Source of the DNA: Parabacteroides hominis
GTDB lineage: Bacteria > Bacteroidota > Bacteroidia > Bacteroidales > Tannerellaceae
Direction: 5' to 3'
NCBI RefSeq assembly: GCF_014287585.1
Contig: NZ_JACOOJ010000010.1
Span: 72,056 to 136,055 of the forward strand
DNA length: 64,000 nt
The notes under the pieces are model-generated. The model saw only the letters and a list, made by a program, of their open reading frames with translations. It searched no databases and was not told where the DNA came from. This document shows, in pieces, positions 1-7,395 of the stretch. Positions within the stretch are counted from its first letter, which is position 1. Each line of letters begins with the position of its first letter. Both the position numbers and the translations under genes were made by a program.

Positions 1-1
1 G

Positions 2-1630
2 CTGACTGCTTGTGATTCCAAGTTGGATGTCCACAATCCAAATAACTTTTCGGATGAGCAGATTGAAGATTTATTGAAAAACGGTACGGATGAAGAACGT
101 GAATTGATATTAGGCGGTTTGACAGCCAATTTGAAAGGATATGTTGTCGTACGCAACGCTATCATGGGTGGTGGCTTTACGAATATGTCTATTGATAACG
201 AATGGGTGCATAATAATATTTACCGTAATTTGCAATGTGGTGATATCGTGTATGGTGATGGTGCCCGCCATTCTTCCGGTTGGGGCCAATACTATAGAAA
301 CAGTCCGGATCTGAAATATTGGGCTGCCAATCAGACTTCTGAATGCTATGGTTATTGGTGTTCTCCTTCTTTGTCGATTAGTAATGCCAATAAGGTGTTG
401 ATGTTTCTGAGTGACGAGGTGGTTGGAGAAAGTTCCTTGTTGAAAGAATATAAAGCTATGGCATTGACACTGCGTGGCATGGGATATTTGCAGTTGATGG
501 AACGTTTTACGAAAGCATATTTGCATGGTGGAAAAGAAGGTTATGGCATGCCTCTTTATACAAACTATGGTTATCAGGATGTTGTAGCTCCTTCTTCAGC
601 GGAAGAATCATGGAATTTTATTTTGACAGACCTCAAAGATGCTGTTCGCCTGTTTCAGGAGTCCGGTTATGGTTATACAAAAGCTAAAGATCATGATACG
701 GCCGTCGATATTGACCTTGGTTTGGCGCAGTATTTTTTAGCAAAATCCGCTTTATGGACGGGAGATTATCAAACAGTCATTGCGGCATGTAAAGATGTAT
801 TGGATAATTACGGTTGGGAATTTATTCCGGAATCTGCTTATGGAGCATCCAATGACCGTATGGCCGGTTTTTGTAATAAAACGGATGATATCAAAGCTGA
901 TGACAATGCGTTTATGTCTGTAGCTAAGAACCCGGAATGCCTTTTTGGTTGGGCCAATGATGCTAACATTTACACTTGGACCTATTATAATGTGCTTAAA
1001 ACTGGCTCTGATATGGTGAATACGGCCTATTTCCAGATTGATAATGCGTTATGGTCGAAAATGGCTGATAATGACTATCGCAAAGAACGTTTTACAACAG
1101 AAACTGCAACTTTCCCCTATTTTGCCATAGAAAATGGAGATACTGCCTGGTATCCTACTGCCATTCCTGCTTATACCTGTTTGAAATGGGCAGCATCCAT
1201 TGCTTCTGATGAGTCATCCCGTCGTCACGATCGTTCTAACTCTGATGTGATTATCTATCGTACATCAGAAGTATTGTTGATGATGGCAGAAGCCCAAGCA
1301 CAGAGCGGTGATGAATCTGGTGCGAAAGCGACTTTGAATAAGTTGCTGGCTGCTCGTACAAAAGCAGGAACTCCTACGTTGACTTGTGATAACTATCCGG
1401 CTATGCAGGGAATGTCTGCACTTGACATGTGCAAGTTGCAATGGCGAATTGAATGTTGGGGAGAAAATGGTTGGAATTTCTGGAATAGTAAACGTTGGAA
1501 TCAAGCCCCCGTTTATGAGGGATCTAATCATTGGAGCACAACCGCAGTCACTATTGACCACATGACATGGGAGATCCCGGAACAGGAAACTCAGACGAAT
1601 CAGTATTGGGCAAATGTGAATAGAAAATAA
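2..1630 (+). CDS. SusD/RagB family outer-membrane lipoprotein (5' end outside window)
   Basis: The frame is open from base 2 to the left edge, so the start codon and most of the signal peptide lie upstream. The first residues read LTAC then DSK, a lipobox whose cysteine is encoded at 11-13; nearly all of the mature protein is therefore present. SusD-like lipoproteins sit on the cell surface over a SusC TonB-dependent porin and capture glycans. The C-terminal third has the family's TPR-like helix (RTSEVLLMMAEAQAQ) and the Trp/Arg-rich end (ECWGENGWNFWNSKRW). Its susC should be immediately left of the window. The gene is AT-rich compared with the carbohydrate genes from 5 kb on. A terminator follows, so it is the last gene of its operon. 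Substrate cannot be read from the sequence. Confidence 0.9.
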   Translation: MTACDSKLDVHNPNNFSDEQIEDLLKNGTDEERELILGGLTANLKGYVVVRNAIMGGGFTNMSIDNEWVHNNIYRNLQCGDIVYGDGARHSSGWGQYYRNSPDLKYWAANQTSECYGYWCSPSLSISNANKVLMFLSDEVVGESSLLKEYKAMALTLRGMGYLQLMERFTKAYLHGGKEGYGMPLYTNYGYQDVVAPSSAEESWNFILTDLKDAVRLFQESGYGYTKAKDHDTAVDIDLGLAQYFLAKSALWTGDYQTVIAACKDVLDNYGWEFIPESAYGASNDRMAGFCNKTDDIKADDNAFMSVAKNPECLFGWANDANIYTWTYYNVLKTGSDMVNTAYFQIDNALWSKMADNDYRKERFTTETATFPYFAIENGDTAWYPTAIPAYTCLKWAASIASDESSRRHDRSNSDVIIYRTSEVLLMMAEAQAQSGDESGAKATLNKLLAARTKAGTPTLTCDNYPAMQGMSALDMCKLQWRIECWGENGWNFWNSKRWNQAPVYEGSNHWSTTAVTIDHMTWEIPEQETQTNQYWANVNRK

Positions 1631-1656
1631 CAGATATTTAATCTCAGTTGTGAAAG

Positions 1657-1684
1657 GGCTGTCCGTGATGGGCAGCCTTTTTTT
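1657..1684 (+). terminator. Rho-independent terminator after susD
   Basis: GGCTGTCC and GGGCAGCC form an 8-bp stem (one G-T pair) with a short loop, followed by a run of seven T. It lies 27 bases past the susD stop. Confidence 0.8.
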
Positions 1685-1755
1685 GTAAGCATCCGAAGAA
1701 GCCCTTTTTCCCAGTGGATACCCTATGGCAATGGCATTAACATTGTTGCGGATGT

Positions 1756-3195
1756 CTATTTATGCTCTTTCGCTTTTTGGGCTATTTTGGCCGCTTGATG
1801 AACAGGAATCCGATCTTTTACGAATTCGGGAATATTGTAAGACTTCATACTTAGTTTGTAAAAATCTTTTTTCTTTTGAGGCAATAAGAATGGTTTCGAT
1901 GCTTTCCCTTTTTTATCGATATGGGTAATATAAAGGCGGGTATGAAGCCCATCGATGCGTCTACTGGAGAAAACAACCCAATGGCTATTCGAAGACCACG
2001 AATGGTAACTTTCGGATTTCTCACTATTAATTTCAGATAATGATATCTGTTGGTTATTCCGAAGGTCTATTTGGTGTAAATCTGCATCGTTGTGCCAAAT
2101 AGGGAAAGTTGCGTATTGAGATTGTGTATACATTAAAAAGTTTCCATCAGGCGATATGCGGGGAAAAGAAATACTGCCACCTTGTATATCGGCATTGTAT
2201 AACGTGTCGGTTTGCCCCAAAGAACCGTTGTCAAGGTCGAACGATATACTGCATAGGCTATACCGGAGTTTGGATATGGAATCAGGTACTGTTTGAGTTG
2301 AAGCTGAACAGTAATAAAGGGTTGTCCCGTCAGGTGAAAATGAAGGGAAAGTTTCCAAATAGTTGGGAGATGAAAGTATGGAGGGTGATAATATTTTCCG
2401 GGTTTTGAGATCGCAAATGACGATGTCTGAACTACGGTCATATACTTCTATACGCTGGCTTGGATGCAGCCCTTGATAGGTGTCGTTGGTTGAGAATGCA
2501 ATAAATCTTCCGGAAGGATGCCAGGATGGATAAACCATATTTTGGCCGCTTTGCGCTTTAAAATCTATAAATTCGATATTGTTACCATCGATTAAAACCG
2601 TCCCGTTGTATTCTCCTCTCATGTGAAATAACATCTTTCCTGCTGAATGGGAACAGAAAGAGTGACAATTTACACAATTATGTGCAGTCAATTTGTTTTC
2701 GTAAATAGGAGTCTCTTTAAATGATTCCAAGTCACGCTGATAAAGCCCCATCTCATTCCATAATGCATATAAAGGCTCGATGAGCCGATAGGCAATGTAT
2801 CGGTCTACTGGATGTTGGGAAACGTAGATATAAAAAGGATGATAGGAATAGCTTTGCCCTTGTTTGCTGCTCGTGATTTGTACAGCTATTGAATCCCCTT
2901 TTGATTTTTCCAGAAGAGTTTTCCATTTCTTTATCGGAATATCAATAAAACCTTTGTTCGCTTTTACTTCAAATCTTAAACCTTCGGTTTCAAACGATGC
3001 GACCTTTATGTCTTCTTCAGGCGCAACTGTTGAAAAGTTTAGCGGAGCTATATTGTACGGAATTGTTACTCCGACATAATCAGGAAAAATATTCGGACAG
3101 GAGCCAACTAAGATACTTGTCTCTTTATCTGGTTGCGAACAGGATGCCCATATAAGCAAAATACTCCATATATAGTTTTTGGATTTCATCTTCAT
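1756..3195 (-). CDS. TolB-like beta-propeller (PD40) lipoprotein with a CxxCH motif
   Basis: 479 residues. The signal peptide ends in a lipobox (WASC, Cys19), so a lipoprotein is predicted. From about residue 215 there are repeated WD40/PD40-type blades (YPSWHPSGRFIAFS, FPSFSPDGTTLYY, FPRISPDGNFLMY, SYHSWSSNSHWVVFSSRR), as in TolB propellers. Upstream of the propeller, residues 174-178 are CVNCH, a c-type haem attachment signature in a cysteine- and histidine-rich patch. Its start overlaps the stop of the upstream DUF6057 gene by 4 bases (ATGA), so the two are translationally coupled and probably one functional unit at the envelope. Related Bacteroidales proteins are often labelled TolB-like or cytochrome c biogenesis proteins; I know of no demonstrated function. 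Confidence 0.75.
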   Translation of the reverse strand: MKMKSKNYIWSILLIWASCSQPDKETSILVGSCPNIFPDYVGVTIPYNIAPLNFSTVAPEEDIKVASFETEGLRFEVKANKGFIDIPIKKWKTLLEKSKGDSIAVQITSSKQGQSYSYHPFYIYVSQHPVDRYIAYRLIEPLYALWNEMGLYQRDLESFKETPIYENKLTAHNCVNCHSFCSHSAGKMLFHMRGEYNGTVLIDGNNIEFIDFKAQSGQNMVYPSWHPSGRFIAFSTNDTYQGLHPSQRIEVYDRSSDIVICDLKTRKILSPSILSSPNYLETFPSFSPDGTTLYYCSASTQTVPDSISKLRYSLCSISFDLDNGSLGQTDTLYNADIQGGSISFPRISPDGNFLMYTQSQYATFPIWHNDADLHQIDLRNNQQISLSEINSEKSESYHSWSSNSHWVVFSSRRIDGLHTRLYITHIDKKGKASKPFLLPQKKKDFYKLSMKSYNIPEFVKDRIPVHQAAKIAQKAKEHK

Positions 3196-4952
3196 TCTTT
3201 TTTAAACAGTAAATAATACCAGTAAGTGTCTTCAAATGAGGCTATAGCCTTGTTCCCTAAATTGTGATTTTGTAATGCGTCCTTTAGTGCTAAATAGCGT
3301 TGTCCTGTTTCAGGGCTGATCCCTTTTTCTGGCCAGTTTGGGCGTTGGTCCTCATACCAGGCTATGACGGCTTCCTGTTGACGGATAGTCAGTGTCGGCC
3401 ATATCTTTGTTTGATAGTATTTTTTATAAAGATGATCGAAAGAGGTCAAATCTTTATTCAACAGATGGAAAGTAGTCAAGTAGAGCAGAGGAATTGGATT
3501 GTCGGGGTTGTTTGCTGCCAAGCGTTCGAGTACACGGGTGAAATCCAAACAGACCGTTTCGTCTGGATTTTCTTTAAGGGCTTTTCGTTTGTGGCCGTAT
3601 TCACTATCTGATTCGACCATTTTGTCGTTGTTCAGATATTTTCGATGTTCCTGAGCCCATTTCTTGTAAAAACATGTCTGTTCCAGAATCGTAATGTATT
3701 TCTCTGCTACCGGATAGAAACCGAAGATCAGATTCGTGTCGATCAATCGTTTTAGAAGCCGGGGATTACCGTTTGGGGAAAGTATATATCCTTCATAGGC
3801 ATATTTTTGAGCTGCTCCAATATTTCCTATCATATAATGTAAGTCAGCTTGTGCGATTGCCCCTGAAAGTCGTTCATCCCAATTCGACAACAATGTTTCA
3901 CCGCCTCGTTGGGGATATTTGAAAAGGTCTTGATCCAGTTTGCCTTCATTGGACAATGCAAGATTCAAAATATTAATGGTTTGCAAGTTGCTTTTCTGCG
4001 CAGGGAAAGTAGAGATGATATCTTTCCAACGTTTGTTTCTTAAATAGTAATCTTGTTCCATATTGGCAAGTAGGGTTGTGTCTTGGTTTTTTTCAGATAT
4101 GAACCAAAAACCGGCAAAAATGATTCCGAGTTCAAAAAGGCGGAAGAAAATGATCCGTTTGTGTGCTATATGGATCTTTCTTCCGATAGATACGGTTATG
4201 AACAATGACACAGGAAAAGATATCCAAGCGCAGTATAAAAAAGATAAATTAGAAACTTGTGAAAGATCTGTATAATAGATATTGGGAATGAAACTTTCCC
4301 ATATATTACTTTGCCACGCCTGATAGCATGATAACCAGCTAAGCATGAGCCATGTTGGAATAGAAAGCAAACTCCAGTATTCACGGAGTGGTCGCTTTTG
4401 TAGAGTCCAAATCACGACACCCGTTATAAATAATGTGGTAGTTGGCCCCGCCAACCAAAAAAGGATAACAGGTATAATGACGGATGCTGTCAATCGTAAA
4501 TAGAAATGAGGCAAGCAGATAAATAAATAAAAGAAAACGAGGACAAGAATGAATGCTACGGTTCCTTCTTGGCGGTAGTTCATATCTAACTGTAAAAGAC
4601 AGAAACAGACCATTGGAACAGTAGCTACTATCAAACTATCGAAAGCAGGCGCTAATTTGTTTGTTATTTTTTGCATGCAAAAGCATCCGAAAAGGAAAAG
4701 TATGGTTGTCATAGATGCTCCGACATAAGGCAAGCTGTAAAATTGCGTTATAAATTCAGCTAAATAGGAGACAAGTCCCCCAGGAGTGGAGAGTTTTTGT
4801 ATAAAGTAATCATTTGTTAGCGGGAATAACTGTAATTGTTCTATGTAAAGAAAATAGAATGCATATTTATATTGTAGGAATAAGAACAAGATAAGGCCTG
4901 TCGATCCCCAAAAAAAGCATCTGATGATATAGTTATATTTCTCTTTCTCCAT
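3192..4952 (-). CDS. DUF6057 family integral membrane protein
   Basis: 586 residues. The N-terminal half is a multi-span membrane domain: hydrophobic segments near residues 14-34, 58-88, 105-122, 130-178, 190-205 and 240-275. The C-terminal half (from about 290) is soluble with TPR-like helical pairs. I recognise it as a DUF6057-type Bacteroidetes protein by its aromatic N-terminus and by its partnership with a PD40 lipoprotein; function unknown. It is the first gene of a leftward two-gene operon and shares a 4-base overlap with the propeller gene. A -7 box (TATATTTG on the minus strand, 4975-4982) lies 22 bases upstream of the start. Confidence 0.7.
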   Translation of the reverse strand: MEKEKYNYIIRCFFWGSTGLILFLFLQYKYAFYFLYIEQLQLFPLTNDYFIQKLSTPGGLVSYLAEFITQFYSLPYVGASMTTILFLFGCFCMQKITNKLAPAFDSLIVATVPMVCFCLLQLDMNYRQEGTVAFILVLVFFYLFICLPHFYLRLTASVIIPVILFWLAGPTTTLFITGVVIWTLQKRPLREYWSLLSIPTWLMLSWLSCYQAWQSNIWESFIPNIYYTDLSQVSNLSFLYCAWISFPVSLFITVSIGRKIHIAHKRIIFFRLFELGIIFAGFWFISEKNQDTTLLANMEQDYYLRNKRWKDIISTFPAQKSNLQTINILNLALSNEGKLDQDLFKYPQRGGETLLSNWDERLSGAIAQADLHYMIGNIGAAQKYAYEGYILSPNGNPRLLKRLIDTNLIFGFYPVAEKYITILEQTCFYKKWAQEHRKYLNNDKMVESDSEYGHKRKALKENPDETVCLDFTRVLERLAANNPDNPIPLLYLTTFHLLNKDLTSFDHLYKKYYQTKIWPTLTIRQQEAVIAWYEDQRPNWPEKGISPETGQRYLALKDALQNHNLGNKAIASFEDTYWYYLLFKKE

Positions 4953-4974
4953 TTCTTAAAGAATATTTACTCTA

Positions 4975-4982
4975 CAAATATA
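4975..4982 (-). promoter_or_regulatory. Candidate -7 box for the DUF6057 operon
   Basis: Minus strand reads TATATTTG, a perfect match to the Bacteroidales TAnnTTTG element. No TTTG/TTG stands at the usual 19-21 base spacing, so this is a half match. Confidence 0.4.
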
Positions 4983-5045
4983 GCTTATTGATTAGTTCTA
5001 TAAATCCTCTTTTGCCAAAATTTTAATTATTAATATCAAAAGCAT

Positions 5046-5077
5046 AGGGTTAACCCTGTGAATCATAAATAAATTTG
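5046..5077 (+). promoter_or_regulatory. Candidate regulated promoter of the GH28-GH106 cluster
   Basis: TAAATTTG at 5070-5077 fits the -7 consensus. The position where -33 TTTG should stand is filled by a perfect 12-base palindrome, AGGGTTAACCCT (5046-5057). That layout is expected of an activator-dependent promoter; no regulator is identified. Predicted transcription start is near 5083, before the GH28 start at 5128. Confidence 0.45.
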
Positions 5078-5127
5078 TAACTTGAATGATTCTAATGCCA
5101 TTATCAATTAAATGTAAATACTGTATT

Positions 5128-6609
5128 ATGATGAACAGATACAAATTATTCTCTCTTTGCCTTGGTATGATGTGTGGACTGCACTTGTCGGCCAAGGATT
5201 ATTATGCCACGGATTTCGGTGTGAAAGCGGATGGCAAGACGTTGAATACGAACTCCATCCAGAAAGGAATCGACTTTGTGAACGGGCAGGGTGGGGGGCG
5301 TTTGGTCTTTACTGCGGGCAATTACCAGACTGGGACGATTTACCTGAAATCGAATGTGACGCTTCATCTTGAGGAAGGGGCGGCCCTGCTCGGTTCGACC
5401 AATCCCTGGGATTACGAAAAAGATCCGTATATTCGCTGGATGTCTATGATCTTTGCTGTCAAACAGCAGAATATCGGTATAACGGGAAAGGGGACGATCG
5501 ATGGGCGTGGTTTCCAAACCGCCAACAATATGGTGGACTATATCCAACGGGGTATCTACGAAGATCCTCTGAAACTGGGCCGTCCGAACGAGACGAACCG
5601 CCCGCAGAATATCTATTTCCGTGAATGCGAGAATGTGACGATCAAGGATATCACCCTGCGGGACCCGGCAAGCTGGAACCAGACCTACGATCAATGCAAG
5701 AATCTGTATGTCGACGGCATACAGGTCGATAGTAAATCTTACTGGAATAATGACGGTATAGATATTGTGGACTGCGACGGCGTCGTGCTGAAAAACTCTT
5801 TTATCGATGCGGCGGATGATGCTCTTTGCTTCAAATCGCACGATGCGAACAGCATGTGCCAGAACGTGGTGGTCGAGAACTGTGTAGGCCGTTCGAGCGC
5901 CAGCGGATTGAAATTCGGAACAGTCTCCCGTGGCGGTTTTCGTAATTTCAAGGTGAAAAATATCAAGATATACGATACGTATCGTTCGGCCATAACGTTT
6001 GCCGCGGTCGACGGTGCTCTGATTGAAAATATTGAGGTGGACGGCGTGCGCTCCATCCATACCGGAAATGTGATCTACCTCCGTATCGGTGACCGTTGGA
6101 GTGCAGGGAAGAAACCGGTCATGAAGAATATTACGATCAAGAATGTCTATGCCGAGATCCCGATGGATAAACCGGATGCCGGATATAATTATGAGGGGCC
6201 TATCGAAGACCTTCCCCGTAATATTTCACCCGCCAGCATTGTCGGATTGCCTGAATATAAGATTCAGAACGTGACGCTTCAGAATATCGAGATCGTTTCT
6301 CCCGGAGGCGGTAATCCCTACTATGCTTACCGGGGACTGACACCGGCAGAATTGGACAGCATCCCTGAAATGGCAACTTCCTATCCGGAGTTTTCGCAGT
6401 TTAAGGAATTGCCGGCCTGGGGCTTCTACATCCGTCATGCCGAGGGGATCACTTTTGATAATGTGACTTTTAAGGCTTTGAAAAAAGATTACCGTCCGGC
6501 AATCGTAACAGATGATGCGGAGGGGGTTACATTCAAGAATGTCCGGTTCATAGAGCCGGAAAGCGAGGGTAAAGAACAAATATTCCTCTATAAAAAGTCG
6601 GAAGATTAA
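5128..6609 (+). CDS. GH28-like pectinase (secreted right-handed beta-helix)
   Basis: 493 residues from the chosen start; an in-frame ATG at 5086 lies close to the predicted transcription start and precedes the signal peptide, so 5128 (or 5131) is preferred. The signal peptide ends near LSAKDYY. Next come the N-terminal GH28 opening (FGVKADGKTLNT) and repeated beta-helix coils with the TGKGTIDGRG strand. Polygalacturonase motifs are partly kept: NND (Asp209) for NTD and DD at 230-231, but the catalytic His motif GHG is replaced by SASGLKFGT (258-265) and the RIK motif is not evident. Family members hydrolyse galacturonic-acid linkages in pectin; this divergent site may mean another linkage. 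First gene of a four-gene rightward cluster. Confidence 0.8.
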   Translation: MMNRYKLFSLCLGMMCGLHLSAKDYYATDFGVKADGKTLNTNSIQKGIDFVNGQGGGRLVFTAGNYQTGTIYLKSNVTLHLEEGAALLGSTNPWDYEKDPYIRWMSMIFAVKQQNIGITGKGTIDGRGFQTANNMVDYIQRGIYEDPLKLGRPNETNRPQNIYFRECENVTIKDITLRDPASWNQTYDQCKNLYVDGIQVDSKSYWNNDGIDIVDCDGVVLKNSFIDAADDALCFKSHDANSMCQNVVVENCVGRSSASGLKFGTVSRGGFRNFKVKNIKIYDTYRSAITFAAVDGALIENIEVDGVRSIHTGNVIYLRIGDRWSAGKKPVMKNITIKNVYAEIPMDKPDAGYNYEGPIEDLPRNISPASIVGLPEYKIQNVTLQNIEIVSPGGGNPYYAYRGLTPAELDSIPEMATSYPEFSQFKELPAWGFYIRHAEGITFDNVTFKALKKDYRPAIVTDDAEGVTFKNVRFIEPESEGKEQIFLYKKSED

Positions 6610-6627
6610 AATATAAAGAATAAGAAT

Positions 6628-7380
6628 ATGTATAGAAATAAATTATTTGCAAGTGTGATAGGGCTGCTGGTTTTTGTGACGGGGCTTTCGGCTAAGGATT
6701 ACCAAGTCGCGATGTTTGGGATCAAATCGGACGGGGTGACACTCAATACCCGTTCCATCCAGCGGGCTGTCGATTATATCAGTGAACAGGGAGGTGGCCG
6801 GCTTATTTTTTATGTGGGCCGTTATTTGACCGGTTCGATCGAACTGAAGTCGAATGTGACGATCCGTATCGAAGAGGGAGCCGTCTTGGTTGCTGTCCCA
6901 TCTGTGTATGATTTTAAAGGGGTGGAGAAATGTAATGCGATTATTTACGCAGACAAGCAAAAGAATATCGGTATCGGTGGAAAAGGCATCATCGATGGCC
7001 GTAGCATCGCCGTGCGGGCAAGTGTGGAAGAGCAATTGCAGAAAGGCCATATTGAAGGGAATATATCCGGTTATGCACCGGCTTTGATCTGTATGGCGGG
7101 CTGCGAGGATGTGAAAATCGAACAGGTTACCCTGCAGGATGCAGCAAACATCGCCGAAATATATAAGGATTGCCGCAATGTGACAGTCGACAAAGTCGTT
7201 GTGAATGCAGGTGCATCGGACCGGAAAGCAATCTCGATTTCCGGCTGTGACGGAGTGAAGATGACGGATTGCTACTTCAATATGACAGGGAATCCGTTGG
7301 AGAGTGCCGGGACATCCCGCAACCTGATATTTACAAATTGTATAACACCAGATGGCAAAGCTGTCTCAAGCGATCAATAA
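6628..7380 (+). CDS. Shortened, probably inactive GH28 paralogue
   Basis: 250 residues with a signal peptide (ending LSAKDYQ). The N-terminal half is closely similar to both flanking GH28 genes: the same FGIKSDGVTLNTRSIQ opening, the GGGRLIF strand and the KGIIDGR strand. It stops at about half the family length. Where the neighbours have NND and DD, it has SDR and TGN, so all three catalytic acids are gone, and the C-terminal coils are missing. The frame is open with normal codons and sits 18 bases after the previous gene and 15 before the next. I infer a duplicated GH28 kept as a non-catalytic, perhaps glycan-binding, beta-helix, or an early decaying copy. Confidence 0.7.
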   Translation: MYRNKLFASVIGLLVFVTGLSAKDYQVAMFGIKSDGVTLNTRSIQRAVDYISEQGGGRLIFYVGRYLTGSIELKSNVTIRIEEGAVLVAVPSVYDFKGVEKCNAIIYADKQKNIGIGGKGIIDGRSIAVRASVEEQLQKGHIEGNISGYAPALICMAGCEDVKIEQVTLQDAANIAEIYKDCRNVTVDKVVVNAGASDRKAISISGCDGVKMTDCYFNMTGNPLESAGTSRNLIFTNCITPDGKAVSSDQ

Positions 7381-7395
7381 AAGGAGGAAAAAACT

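Noticed and set aside
5146..6060. 304-codon minus-strand frame inside the GH28 gene
   Set aside because: It is a shadow of the plus-strand gene in GC-rich sequence; the peptide has no domain or signal.
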